Below are positions 50,364 through 61,062 of a stretch of 64,000 nt of DNA, in pieces. Numbering within the stretch: position 1 is the first letter of the stretch; each line of letters begins with the position of its first letter. Below the pieces are notes generated by a model. The model saw only the letters and a list, made by a program, of their open reading frames with translations, ran no database searches and was not told the DNA's origin. Both the position numbers and the translations under genes were made by a program. The DNA is from Galbibacter marinus. GTDB taxonomy: Bacteria; Bacteroidota; Bacteroidia; Flavobacteriales; Flavobacteriaceae. Location: positions 1-64,000 of the forward strand of contig NZ_AMSG01000013.1 in assembly GCF_000300875.1 (NCBI RefSeq), written 5' to 3'.

Positions 50364-51923
50364 ATGATAAGGAATCACATAAAAGGACTCTTCCCTCTAT
50401 TGTTATTTATTTGCTTTGCGGCAGGTTGTAAATCAACCTCACCAATAGTAAATTCCAACCAAAATGACGGAACTTACGTTGTTTCTAACCCTAGTGATGT
50501 TTGGGATCCAAAAGCCCCTTATGTTTTGGAAGAATTCAGGGCGGCATGGATTGCCACGGTAGCCAATATTAGTTGGCCTAGTAAGCCAGGTCTTTCAACT
50601 GCTGAGCAAAAACAAGAAGCCTTGGAATTACTAGAATATCTATCGACTCAAAACTACAATGCAGTGGTATTACAGGTACGTCCTCAATGTGATGCCTTAT
50701 ATCAAAGTGAACTGGAACCGTGGTCCTACTATTTAACTGGACAACAAGGCATCGCCCCTTCTCCTTGGTATGATCCTTTAGAGTTTTGGGTAGAAGAGGC
50801 ACATAAACGCGGGCTTGAATTACATGCATGGCTCAATCCTTACCGCGCGCATCATTCTTCGGCAAAAGCTCTAAAAGAAACATCTATAGTAAGAAAGCAT
50901 CCGGAACTAGTGGTAGAACTTGCCAATGGAATGTGGTGGATGGATCCCGCTTTAGAAGAAACTAAAAAGCATTCTTTAGCAGTAGTAGAAGATTTAGTGA
51001 AACGCTATAATTTAGATGGTATTCATTTCGATGATTATTTCTATCCTTATGAATCATATAATGATAATAAAGATTTTCCAGATCAAAAAAGCTGGAATGA
51101 ATACCTAAATACTGGAGGAAAAATGAATCGCGGTGATTGGCGACGGGGCCATGTCAATGATTTTATCCAGCGTGTATATCAGCTTATTAAAACAGAAAAA
51201 CCCTATGTCAAATTAGGGATTAGTCCTTTTGGAATCTGGAAACCTGGATATCCAGAATCTGTCGTTGGCTTTAACCAGTACGACAAGCTCTATGCAGATG
51301 CTAAATTATGGCTCAATAAGGGATGGGTCGATTATTTCACTCCACAACTCTATTGGAAAACAGGTAAAATAGGACAAAGTTTTCCAGAGCTCCTAGGTTG
51401 GTGGAAAAGTCAAAACACTCAACAAAGACATTTATGGCCAGGAATTCGTATTGATTACGGAGGAGACGAATTAAACGCACAAGAAACCATAGGTCAGATC
51501 ATGATTACCCGTGGAATGCTTCCTAAAAGTAAAGGAACCGTACATTGGAGCATAGGCCCGTTAATGAAATACGACTCTCTTTCAAGTAAGATTCGAAAAG
51601 GCCCATATAATAAAAAAAGCTTGATTCCAGCCAGTCCATGGCTCGATAATTCACCCCCAGAACAGCCAGAATTTCAAGTAACTAAGATTGACACCGTAGC
51701 TAAAGTTCAATGGAAACCCAAAGATGCCCAAGACATCCACCACTATGTGTTTTACTTTCAATATCGGGGCAAACCATGGGATTATAAAATATTAACCAAG
51801 AATGATTTGAGTATAAAAATCCCGCTTACTGATCCCAATTCAAACACCCAACTTATAAGGGTAGGACTCACTGGGCTGGATCGTAGCTGGAATCAAAGTC
51901 TATTCCAACAAAAGGAGATTTAA
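50364..51923 (+). CDS. GHL10-family (DUF187) glycoside hydrolase-like lipoprotein
   Basis: 519 residues; lipoprotein signal with Cys22 (LLLFICFAAGC). The GHL10 TIM-barrel (about 50-365) begins LEEFRAAWIATVANISWPSKPG and contains LQVRPQCDALYQSELEPWSYYL, ELHAWLNPYRAHH, and the catalytic-looking DGIHFDDYFYPY. The C-terminal part (about 425-515) is FN3-like. The E. coli GHL10 protein DigH (YddW) cuts peptidoglycan strands lacking stem peptides, so an action on bare peptidoglycan-type glycans is plausible. It lies 103 bases after SusD, beyond a terminator. Confidence 0.9.
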   Translation: MIRNHIKGLFPLLLFICFAAGCKSTSPIVNSNQNDGTYVVSNPSDVWDPKAPYVLEEFRAAWIATVANISWPSKPGLSTAEQKQEALELLEYLSTQNYNAVVLQVRPQCDALYQSELEPWSYYLTGQQGIAPSPWYDPLEFWVEEAHKRGLELHAWLNPYRAHHSSAKALKETSIVRKHPELVVELANGMWWMDPALEETKKHSLAVVEDLVKRYNLDGIHFDDYFYPYESYNDNKDFPDQKSWNEYLNTGGKMNRGDWRRGHVNDFIQRVYQLIKTEKPYVKLGISPFGIWKPGYPESVVGFNQYDKLYADAKLWLNKGWVDYFTPQLYWKTGKIGQSFPELLGWWKSQNTQQRHLWPGIRIDYGGDELNAQETIGQIMITRGMLPKSKGTVHWSIGPLMKYDSLSSKIRKGPYNKKSLIPASPWLDNSPPEQPEFQVTKIDTVAKVQWKPKDAQDIHHYVFYFQYRGKPWDYKILTKNDLSIKIPLTDPNSNTQLIRVGLTGLDRSWNQSLFQQKEI

Positions 51924-51951
51924 TTACTTGATTTTCAGTGAATTAAAATTC

Positions 51952-51987
51952 AAACCACTGTGATTCTTTTTTACAGTGGTTTTTTTT
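51952..51987 (+). terminator. Terminator after the GHL10 gene
   Basis: Perfect 10-bp arms AAACCACTGT and ACAGTGGTTT with an 11-base loop followed by a run of eight T (51980-51987). Confidence 0.92.
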
Positions 51988-52033
51988 AAAGTATTGGTTG
52001 CAACCCCTTTATACTTATAGCCAAATGTAAAAA

Positions 52034-52069
52034 CAAAAAAACCTTTGAAAATTTAAGAATTCTCAAAGG
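52034..52069 (-). terminator. Terminator of the kinase gene (minus strand)
   Basis: Hairpin CCTTTGA / TCAAAGG (extended by AATT/AATT across one mismatch) at 52042-52069. On the minus strand it is followed by a run of T (complement of 52034-52041). Together with the plus-strand terminator it insulates the two converging genes. Confidence 0.85.
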
Positions 52070-52116
52070 CCATATATTTTAAAACTAAGAATAGATAACA
52101 AAGTTAGATTGGTTAC

Positions 52117-52980
52117 TTATTCATCATCAAATAATATTGATTTGTGGTAATCAACCAATCCATCAATAGGACGCCGAAGCACTTTTCCAAGATTTAACCC
52201 ATTGTCTTTAAAGACCTGTTGTAATTCATCTTGTAAGTAATAGGCAATACTTCCTATAAAGTGAATTGGAACCTCCTTAGCTTGTTCGTATTGAGAGATT
52301 GCATTGTCTATAAACAATTGCATCCCTTTTCTAATTAGTACTTGGCTGTACTCTTCATCTTTATTTTGGATTAAAAACCGCGCAAAAGTTGCCAAATAGG
52401 TATTTGGGTTTGGCTCCTTATAAAGGCTATTTTTAATACTATCCTCATCTAAATCGTATTCATCGCTAAACTTACTTGCTAGCTTTTCAGGGATTTTATG
52501 ATAATAATAATCTCTTAGGAGTTGACGTCCAAAGTAATTTCCACTACAGTCATCCATTAGGATATACCCTAGGGAGGTTACTTTTTGGAAAAGTTCTTTA
52601 CCGTCCCAATAACTACAGTTAGATCCCGTACCTAAAATACAAACGATCGCTTGTTGATCTGGGTCTACAGTGGCATAAATGGCCGCATAGGTATCTTCCT
52701 TTACTTTTATTCGTGCGCTGGTGAAATACTCCTTAAAAATATCTCCTAAAAATTTACGCATCCGTTCAGTTCCACAACCTGCGCCGTAAAAAAACAATTG
52801 AGTAACCTCTTTTCGGTGCTTGTAAAGTTCGAAATTATTGGTCAAACGCTCTCGAATAATTTCCTTGGTCAACACTTCAGGACTCAATCCTAAGGTCTTG
52901 GTAACAAAAAGCTTATTCCCATGTTCATCCAAAGCAATCCAATCGGCTTTAGTCGCCCCACTATCTACGATTAAAATCAT
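52117..52980 (-). CDS. BadF/BcrA-family ATPase, N-acetylglucosamine kinase-like
   Basis: ASKHA-fold kinase of 287 residues. Phosphate 1 loop ILIVDSGATKADWIALD (2-18); phosphate 2 loop CILGTGSNCSYWDG (about 107-120); adenosine region FIGSIAYYLQDELQ. Vertebrate N-acetylglucosamine kinase and Bacteroidota homologues share this fold, so phosphorylation of GlcNAc or a related amino sugar is the best guess; a BadF-type reductase activator is ruled out by the lack of its Cys ligands. It neighbours the SusCD-GHL10 locus and lies on the strand of gapA, separated by 186 bases. ATG start. Confidence 0.8.
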   Translation of the reverse strand: MILIVDSGATKADWIALDEHGNKLFVTKTLGLSPEVLTKEIIRERLTNNFELYKHRKEVTQLFFYGAGCGTERMRKFLGDIFKEYFTSARIKVKEDTYAAIYATVDPDQQAIVCILGTGSNCSYWDGKELFQKVTSLGYILMDDCSGNYFGRQLLRDYYYHKIPEKLASKFSDEYDLDEDSIKNSLYKEPNPNTYLATFARFLIQNKDEEYSQVLIRKGMQLFIDNAISQYEQAKEVPIHFIGSIAYYLQDELQQVFKDNGLNLGKVLRRPIDGLVDYHKSILFDDE

Positions 52981-53050
52981 ACTTGTTCTGAGTTATTAGC
53001 TAGCTTAAGTGCTTAATCTAAATATAAAATAGAAAGTAGTATATCACCAA

Positions 53051-53088
53051 GGAATAATTTAAGGCGTTAGCATTCCTTAAATTACTCC
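53051..53088 (-). terminator. Long hairpin downstream of gapA
   Basis: Arms GGAATAATTTAAGG and CCTTAAATTACTCC (13 of 14 pair) with a 10-base loop, 79 bases past the gapA stop. No strong T-run follows on the minus strand, so it could be a weak terminator or an mRNA-stabilising structure. A GCAGTGC direct repeat (53140-53157) lies nearer the stop. Confidence 0.45.
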
Positions 53089-53166
53089 CCGTAAAGGTGA
53101 AACACAAATTAGTTTAGTTTATTATTTAGTACAATTAAAGCAGTGCAATTGCAGTGCTTAACTGAA

Positions 53167-54174
<1,008 letters not shown>

Positions 54175-54208
54175 CTAAGTTTTAATTAATTTTCTATTTT
54201 ATTATTTT

Positions 54209-55195
54209 TTATGTAGACATGATTTCACAGACTCTCATCAAATCCGAATCCACAGATGACTTTCCTTTTATAGCATCTACGATCGGAGTAATTACAATCT
54301 CATCTTTAATCATACCAACCATGTAATTTGATTTACCTTCCATAAGGGATTCAACCGCTTTCACTCCCATTCTACTGGCAAGCACACGGTCGAAGCAAGT
54401 TGGCGCTCCACCTCGTTGCATATGTCCAAGTACAGAAACTCGAATATCATAATTGGGTAAATTCTCCTCCACATACTCTGCAAGCTGAAATACGCTTTTA
54501 CCGGTCTTATCACCTTCAGCAACTACCACAATACTGGAAGATTTTCCTGTATTTCTACTGCGTTCAAGGGACTCCAATAATTGCTCTAAACCTCGATTAG
54601 CCTCAGGGATAAGAATCTCCTCTGCACCAGCACCAAGACCTGCATTTAAAGCAATATGTCCGCAATCTCTTCCCATAACTTCTATAAAGAACAATCGGTC
54701 GTGAGAACTAGCTGTATCGCGAATTCTATCAATTGCGTCCACTACGGTATTTAATGCCGTATCGTATCCAAGAGTATACATGGTTCCGTCAATATCATTA
54801 TCTATAGTACCAGGAATACCTATAATTGGGAAGTTATACTCCTCATTAAAGAGCATTCCACCTGTAAAGGTTCCATCACCCCCAATAAGAACTAACGCAT
54901 CGATTTGATTCTTTATCAATTGTTCATGGGCTTTTGCACGGCCTTCTTTAGTTTTAAACTCCTGTGAACGAGCCGATTTTAAGAAAGTCCCCCCTCTGTT
55001 AATGATATTACGAACACTTCTAGCGCTAAGATCTTCGAAATCACCTTCAATAAGGCCTTGATATCCTCTATAGATACCAACACACTCAATTTGGTGATAC
55101 GCACAAGTCCTTGCTACTGCTCGAATCGCTGCATTCATTCCCGGTGCATCACCACCGGAGGTCAATACTCCTATTTTCTTGATGTTTGTAGACAT
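54209..55195 (-). CDS. pfkA: ATP-dependent 6-phosphofructokinase
   Basis: Commits fructose-6-phosphate to glycolysis. 328 residues, PfkA type: IGVLTSGGDAPGMNAAIRA (8-26), ATP site IGGDGTFTGG, the active-site PGTIDNDIDGTMYTLGYDTA, substrate motif VEVMGRDCGHIAL-like FFIEVMGRDCG, and GHMQRGGAPTCFDR. GGDGT rather than GGDDS points to ATP rather than pyrophosphate as the phosphoryl donor. First gene of pfkA-gapA. Confidence 0.97.
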   Translation of the reverse strand: MSTNIKKIGVLTSGGDAPGMNAAIRAVARTCAYHQIECVGIYRGYQGLIEGDFEDLSARSVRNIINRGGTFLKSARSQEFKTKEGRAKAHEQLIKNQIDALVLIGGDGTFTGGMLFNEEYNFPIIGIPGTIDNDIDGTMYTLGYDTALNTVVDAIDRIRDTASSHDRLFFIEVMGRDCGHIALNAGLGAGAEEILIPEANRGLEQLLESLERSRNTGKSSSIVVVAEGDKTGKSVFQLAEYVEENLPNYDIRVSVLGHMQRGGAPTCFDRVLASRMGVKAVESLMEGKSNYMVGMIKDEIVITPIVDAIKGKSSVDSDLMRVCEIMST

Positions 55196-55446
55196 TAAAT
55201 TGTATTATTTTGGTACGTAAAACTACCAAAGAATTTTCAATTTTATTGTATAGATTTCATTAAAAATCAATTATTAAACGATTCAATCGTTTTCGTTAGT
55301 AAATTATTAACAAATACCATGATATATTTTAAAGAATAACTTCCAAATTAGGAGATTTCTGCATTGTTTCCCCTGACTTTCTGAGGTGTAAATAATACTT
55401 TCTTAGGATAAAATACACACTTTTAAAACTGTGAATCACTGATAGA

Positions 55447-58400
55447 TCACTCCTGCTGTTTTGATTTTTTGGTTTGGAAATTCACCAAACCATTACCCAT
55501 TGATTCCTCTTGTTGTTCTTGTTCTTCTTCCTCGGGCTCACCTAATCCAATTCCATTGGAATAACTTTCGGTTTTTCCCTCTAGAATACGTTTAACAAGC
55601 TCACGGAAGGTATCAAATTCAACTTGATAAGATAAGCCAACACCTTGGGTATAACCTTGCTGTTGAGCAAAAAATTGTTGAATCTCACTTTCTCTATTGA
55701 AAATTCTCGCAATAAGACTTCCATCATCATTCAAAAGAATCTGAATTTCCACATCTCCTGCCACTACAGTTTCAGTTACTCCTCCAACAGGGACACCGAT
55801 TTTTCCGTTAATCAGAACGCGTTCGCTGATTTGTGTAGAAACCGTTACACCAAGACGATCCTCAGAAACATAATCTAATTCAGGGTTGCGTTCTCCTATT
55901 TCATATGAAACACCAACATCAAATTTTCCTTCTCCAGCATTTAGCACTTGATTAAACAAGCTAGAGGCAGTTTGCACAAGGTTCCCGGTTACCGCCGTTT
56001 GATTAATACTTAACTCATCCAGAAAAACCCCTTGTGAAAGCAGTGAGAATGCCTGCAACTCTCGCTTTGCATTATCGTCCAAGTGATACTGAAGTTCTGA
56101 GGTAACCACTGCATTTGTATTAGGAAAGGTGATCTCATAATCCAAAGTAGGCTGCATTAATTGTCCTTCAAGTCGTATGGTCACATCTGTGGCAATTTTT
56201 CTAGTAATTTGAGCATTATCCATTAGAATACCTGGATTGGCATAGAGGGAGTATTTAGCAGCAATATTCATATCAGCATCATCAACAGGGTCACCTTCCC
56301 AATTAATGGTTCCCCCAGGCTGCACTACAAAGCGCTTATTGATAAATCCACCGTATTTAAACAAAAATTCCCCTGTATAGGTAATAAAGTCACCATACAT
56401 ATTAAATTTGCCATTGGTATTTATTTCAATAAGCAAATTCCCTGCTCCAGTACCTTTAAGTGTACTCCTAGTCTTTGGATCGACCACAATTTCGATTTCT
56501 GCTTGTGGAGTAACATCCAAATCAAATTGCATTTCGATTCCTTGAACATCAGCTACTTTACGTTTCGCTGCTTCAGCATCCGTCTCATTCTTATCAATAA
56601 AATTTATAAAGGAAGTGTCTCCGATCTCGGTGACATCACTAAGAGGAATTACAAAGCTCGTTCCTTTTTCAGTCCGCGCGTTTACATCTATATTTAGAAT
56701 CTCACTTGTCAGACCATAAAGTTGTGCTGTACCGCTGATAAAACCAGTACCATAATATAGTTCATCAGGGGAAGATTTGGTGTTTAAAACTAAGAATCGT
56801 TCGCCTTTGGTATCCATATATAGATCCAAATACCAATCTTTAAAGCGATCATAGGTCACCGACCCGCTTAGATTCATCCTAGTATGATATTGTGTGTCGG
56901 TAAAGGTGAGATCTTCCAATACAAAAGACCTACCTTCTAGTCTTACCTCTGCAAGTTTAGGCATATTCATGTCCACATTTAAGTAGGGAATGTTTAATCC
57001 TCCGTCTTGGATTTGTAAAGCTCCACTCATCTCAGGGTTTCCAAGTTCTCCCGTTAACCTAAAGTCACCCGAAGCAAATCCTCTTATATCAGAAATAACG
57101 TCCGCGCCTAAAGGACTGAGAATTTCCAAGTTCAGATTATCTAGTTGACCCTTGAGATCTACAATAGTCCCATTAGTATCGGCATTAATGTCCCCTAATA
57201 TATTTAGGGTTTCTTTGGAGTCCTCTACTATCTTAGCATTCACTCCGAAATGCGTAAGGTCTTGATTCCCTAAAATGGACAAAAATAAATTCCCCATATC
57301 TAAGTCATTCACCGCAAAATCAGATATTTTCACATTGGAAGAAGGCGTGTAAATTTTATTGCGTTGCAACACATTAAGATAACCATCCACCTTTCCTTCT
57401 AACTTTAAGCTGTCAATATCTGGAAGGATTTTATCTAAGGTTACATTTTCAAATTCAAGATCAACATCTTTATAAGTACTATCAATGAGCATTCCTTCAA
57501 GTCGAATTTGTTCCTCGTTGTAGTTCATCACCACTTGACTTATATTCACCGTATCAAGGGACCTGCTGAAACTCACCTTATTATCGGTATTATTATTGGC
57601 ATTAATAATCCAGTCACGCCCTTTAAAACCGAGCCTAGATCGTTTTAGACCAATAACAGATTCTTGCTTCTCATTAAATGTATGATAAAAGTTAAGGTTG
57701 TAAATGTCATTAAACTGTTCCCCCCCTTTGAATTCGGTTCTAAAAAATAGTGTGTCGTCAATCTTAGTATTAATGAGTCTAAAATCACTGACATCATAAA
57801 TATTAGATTCTATTTCACTGACCTCAACAAAGGTATTATAGAGTGGATTTTTATTATCTATTTCTATTTGAATCTGATCAAATTCATTACCAGAGGCACT
57901 TATTTTTGGTGAGGTAAAATTCAATTTAAAATCCTCCTGATCTGCATCCACAGAACCACTAATTGAGGTATTACTTCCAAATTCAAGCTGTGGAAAAAAT
58001 ACTCCGACAATTTTATTGTAAATTTTAAAATCAAAATCCACATATTGCCCTGGTGTTACAGGCTCTGGATTATAGTTGGTATAAATACTTCCAATGGAGT
58101 TTTTAATAATGTTTCCTAGTTCTCTAATGTGGTATTTACCACGCAGAGAGCCTGTGATAATATCGGGAGAATTAATTGCTATAATATGTTCTTGATCAAT
58201 AAATTCCGAGGTAATGGTAAAATCGTCAAAATAATAACTGTCGTTTTGATTGGTGTAATTTGTTCTTCGGAAATTCATCTCCCCTGCAAGTTCGTACAAA
58301 GAATTTCCAGACATATCTGCGGTAATATTTCCTTTAAAAACAGAGATACTATCACGGCTGACGAAATTCAGTTTATTCAGATCAACATTGCGCACAGAGG

Positions 58401-59889
58401 CTACAAATTTAAACTCATTAGTAGCTCCCGATAAATCAGCCAATCCCTTAAAGTTAATATCAAAATTTTCATCCACTGAGGTAATTGAACCGTCGAAAAG
58501 TTGATCCTTTACAACACCAGAAACCTTGATCCCATTATATTCATATCCATTGTAAACAATCGAATATAATTCACCAATGACTTCCGTATTGAGTGTTTCT
58601 TGCTCGAATCCAAAACCATCTACACTAATATCTAAATCCGTTTTACCTAATAGGTCATTCTCTAAAAATGCCCCCAAATCAAAATCTTGTAATGATAAAA
58701 TCCCTTTATAGGCGGCATCTTCGGATTGATTTATGTTTGATAAAGTAAGGTCAGAATATCCTTTCCCAATATCCGAGATTAAATTCACTTTGGCATATAC
58801 CGATTCCTCAGTAATTCGCATATTTCCAAATATTGAAAGTTGCCCAAAGCGATCGAAGGAATTTGGTAGTGCTTTTCCCAGAATACCAGGTAATAAACCA
58901 ATAAGCTGATGATAGTTTGAGGAAACGTTTCTGGCATGCACATCAATGCTAAATTCCTTGTCTTGCTCAAACATATTGTTAAAAACAAAATCACCATCAA
59001 TTAGTGTATTACCGGAAGTCATATAAAGATTATCCATTTCCAAACGATTCAGATAACCCGTGAAATCCGTGGATAATTCTACCTGTTTATCTTTTCCAAA
59101 TTCGTCAAAATACAAATTGATTTCATCCAAAGCCACCGTAGATTCTCTGAACTTACCACTTATTTTAACCTTGTTTAAAAAGTCTTGAAAATCTCCAGGC
59201 TGGTAATCAAAAACAGCCTGACCTTGAATGTTTGATCCTGGAGTTTGAATATGCAAACTATCCAAACGCATCTGAGACTTAGTGTAAGAAAACTCGCTCT
59301 GAAGATGATTAACAATCACGCCCTTTTTAGAGGTGAATTTTAAATCTCGAACATTTAAACTCACATCCGGACCTAGAATTAAAAAATCGTCGGATTCTAT
59401 ATTTAAGTTCTCTAAGCCTAAAATAACTGGGTTTTCATTATTCTGATCAATGAGTCTATACTCACTATCTCTTACGCTGATATGAGTAGATGTCATCAAA
59501 AATGGATTTTCAGGATTCCCTTCCCCTTCATCAAGTTTTTCTACAAAGACATCTAAATTGGTATTCGTTTCACCCTTATAGGTCTTCATATTGAACAACA
59601 AACGGTCTACAGATATAGCTCCAAATTCTAGATCTCCTGAGACCAACTCTCTAACATTTACAATCGAAGTATTAAGTTTGTTAATGTAGATTAAGGTATC
59701 TTTTTTATAGTCCTCAACATAAACACCTTTTATACTTACATCACCCCAAAAAGGAATAAAATGAATTTCATCAATATTAATATTGGTACTATAGGTTTGG
59801 TTTAAGAAATTTGTGGCACGTTTAGCAAGATGAGTTTGAACCACAGGTAGGGACAGAAAAAAACTTACCAAAACTAGTATAAGCAACAA
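55447..59889 (-). CDS. tamB: TamB-like envelope bridge protein
   Basis: 1480-residue AsmA/TamB-type protein: one N-terminal membrane helix, a very long repeating-beta (beta-groove) body and a C-terminal DUF490/TamB domain (about 1090-1440) ending in the VGVSYEIGERNPELDYV and VNGK-like barrel-contact strands. In relatives the groove moves phospholipids between membranes and the C-terminus contacts an Omp85 protein. The listed start is a TTG; in-frame codons upstream read KKLRKILIRTLL, the basic flank expected before such a helix, up to a stop at 59938. The true start is therefore probably a non-standard codon slightly upstream. Divergent from tsaD. Confidence 0.9.
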   Translation of the reverse strand: MLLILVLVSFFLSLPVVQTHLAKRATNFLNQTYSTNINIDEIHFIPFWGDVSIKGVYVEDYKKDTLIYINKLNTSIVNVRELVSGDLEFGAISVDRLLFNMKTYKGETNTNLDVFVEKLDEGEGNPENPFLMTSTHISVRDSEYRLIDQNNENPVILGLENLNIESDDFLILGPDVSLNVRDLKFTSKKGVIVNHLQSEFSYTKSQMRLDSLHIQTPGSNIQGQAVFDYQPGDFQDFLNKVKISGKFRESTVALDEINLYFDEFGKDKQVELSTDFTGYLNRLEMDNLYMTSGNTLIDGDFVFNNMFEQDKEFSIDVHARNVSSNYHQLIGLLPGILGKALPNSFDRFGQLSIFGNMRITEESVYAKVNLISDIGKGYSDLTLSNINQSEDAAYKGILSLQDFDLGAFLENDLLGKTDLDISVDGFGFEQETLNTEVIGELYSIVYNGYEYNGIKVSGVVKDQLFDGSITSVDENFDINFKGLADLSGATNEFKFVASVRNVDLNKLNFVSRDSISVFKGNITADMSGNSLYELAGEMNFRRTNYTNQNDSYYFDDFTITSEFIDQEHIIAINSPDIITGSLRGKYHIRELGNIIKNSIGSIYTNYNPEPVTPGQYVDFDFKIYNKIVGVFFPQLEFGSNTSISGSVDADQEDFKLNFTSPKISASGNEFDQIQIEIDNKNPLYNTFVEVSEIESNIYDVSDFRLINTKIDDTLFFRTEFKGGEQFNDIYNLNFYHTFNEKQESVIGLKRSRLGFKGRDWIINANNNTDNKVSFSRSLDTVNISQVVMNYNEEQIRLEGMLIDSTYKDVDLEFENVTLDKILPDIDSLKLEGKVDGYLNVLQRNKIYTPSSNVKISDFAVNDLDMGNLFLSILGNQDLTHFGVNAKIVEDSKETLNILGDINADTNGTIVDLKGQLDNLNLEILSPLGADVISDIRGFASGDFRLTGELGNPEMSGALQIQDGGLNIPYLNVDMNMPKLAEVRLEGRSFVLEDLTFTDTQYHTRMNLSGSVTYDRFKDWYLDLYMDTKGERFLVLNTKSSPDELYYGTGFISGTAQLYGLTSEILNIDVNARTEKGTSFVIPLSDVTEIGDTSFINFIDKNETDAEAAKRKVADVQGIEMQFDLDVTPQAEIEIVVDPKTRSTLKGTGAGNLLIEINTNGKFNMYGDFITYTGEFLFKYGGFINKRFVVQPGGTINWEGDPVDDADMNIAAKYSLYANPGILMDNAQITRKIATDVTIRLEGQLMQPTLDYEITFPNTNAVVTSELQYHLDDNAKRELQAFSLLSQGVFLDELSINQTAVTGNLVQTASSLFNQVLNAGEGKFDVGVSYEIGERNPELDYVSEDRLGVTVSTQISERVLINGKIGVPVGGVTETVVAGDVEIQILLNDDGSLIARIFNRESEIQQFFAQQQGYTQGVGLSYQVEFDTFRELVKRILEGKTESYSNGIGLGEPEEEEQEQQEESMGNGLVNFQTKKSKQQE

Positions 59890-59926
59890 TGTAAGGAGCG
59901 TTCGAATTAATATTTTCCTTAGTTTT

Positions 59927-59953
59927 TTGATAGTCTTTTATGTTTTACCTTTG
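59927..59953 (+). promoter_or_regulatory. Flavobacterial-type promoter of tsaD
   Basis: TTG (59927-59929), 16 bases, TACCTTTG (59946-59953), the -7 box matching the Bacteroidota consensus exactly. It lies 28 bases upstream of ATG 59982 and covers the earlier in-frame ATG at 59940, so the later ATG is the real start. Confidence 0.6.
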
Positions 59954-59981
59954 TTACTCCAATTTTTTATTTCAAAGATAT

Positions 59982-61007
59982 ATGAATACCCAAGATGTTT
60001 ATATAATTGCTATAGAATCTTCATGTGATGATACATCCGCGGCTGTTCTTTTAAACGACCAGGTATTGAGCAATGTTGTTGCGAATCAGAAAATTCACGA
60101 ACAATACGGAGGAGTCGTTCCCGAACTTGCCTCTAGAGCACACCAACAAAATATTGTACCTGTAGTTCATCAAGCCTTAAGCAAGGCAAATATCGATAAA
60201 AAACAATTATCCGCAATAGCTTTTACCCGAGGACCTGGATTAATGGGCTCTTTATTAGTGGGAACCTCTTTTGCAAAATCGTTATCCCTTGCTCTAGACA
60301 TTCCGCTAATTGAGGTTAACCACATGCAGGCTCACATTTTAGCACATTTTATAAAAGAGAAAGACACCCCAAAACCAGAGTTTCCTTTTATTGCCTTAAC
60401 TATTAGTGGTGGGCATACCCAAATTGTGAAAGTCAACAATTTTTTTGATATGCAAATCATAGGAGAAACCCTTGATGATGCCGTTGGTGAAGCATTTGAT
60501 AAGTCAGCTAAGATTCTTGGACTCCCCTATCCTGGCGGTCCTTTAGTAGACAAGCTTGCAAAACAAGGTAATCCAAAAGCTTTCATTTTTCCAAAACCTA
60601 AGGTACAGGATCTTAATTTTAGTTTTAGCGGACTAAAGACCGCTGTGCTTTATTTTGTACAGAAACAAACTAAAATTCAACCAAATTTCGTTGAAGAGAA
60701 TCTTGAAGATATTTGCGCCTCCATTCAGTATACCATTATAATCATTCTAATGGACAAACTTAAAAAAGCCTCCAAAAGCACAGGTATTAAGCAAATTGCC
60801 ATTGGCGGTGGAGTCTCAGCAAATTCAGGTATTCGAGAAGTCTTAAAGCAAGGAGAAAAAAAATATGGCTGGACAACCTATGTTCCAAAATTTGAATATA
60901 CTACAGACAATGCAGCAATGATTGGCATTGTAGGCTATTATAAGTATTTGGATAAATCCTTCACAGACCAAAGTGTAGCAGCAAAGGCCCGGTTTTCGTT
61001 ATCTTAA
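59982..61007 (+). CDS. tsaD: tRNA N6-threonylcarbamoyladenosine synthase subunit TsaD
   Basis: Transfers the threonylcarbamoyl group to A37 of ANN-decoding tRNAs, with TsaB and TsaE. ASKHA fold: IIAIESSCDDTSAAVL near the start, metal-binding HMQAH, phosphate loop LTISGGHTQIV, and the later DDAVGEAFDKSAKILGLPYPGGP. 341 residues from the ATG after the promoter, a normal length; the open frame begins 14 codons earlier. It leads rsmE by 55 bases. Essential in most bacteria. Confidence 0.96.
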   Translation: MNTQDVYIIAIESSCDDTSAAVLLNDQVLSNVVANQKIHEQYGGVVPELASRAHQQNIVPVVHQALSKANIDKKQLSAIAFTRGPGLMGSLLVGTSFAKSLSLALDIPLIEVNHMQAHILAHFIKEKDTPKPEFPFIALTISGGHTQIVKVNNFFDMQIIGETLDDAVGEAFDKSAKILGLPYPGGPLVDKLAKQGNPKAFIFPKPKVQDLNFSFSGLKTAVLYFVQKQTKIQPNFVEENLEDICASIQYTIIIILMDKLKKASKSTGIKQIAIGGGVSANSGIREVLKQGEKKYGWTTYVPKFEYTTDNAAMIGIVGYYKYLDKSFTDQSVAAKARFSLS

Positions 61008-61062
61008 AATACTAGATAAAGAAAAAGAACTAAGCCAATAATCTTATTTAAAATTTGACCAT

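Noticed and set aside
52117-52980. BadF-type benzoyl-CoA reductase activator
   Set aside because: No Cys ligands for the bridging Fe-S cluster; length and motifs fit N-acetylglucosamine-type kinases.
53140-53157. Iteron-like direct repeat GCAGTGC-AATT-GCAGTGC as a replication origin
   Set aside because: Only two copies, no DnaA boxes or replication genes nearby; more likely chance or part of the gapA 3' region.
59940-59981. Earlier in-frame ATG of tsaD
   Set aside because: The TACCTTTG promoter box lies downstream of it, and TsaD homologues start close to the later ATG.
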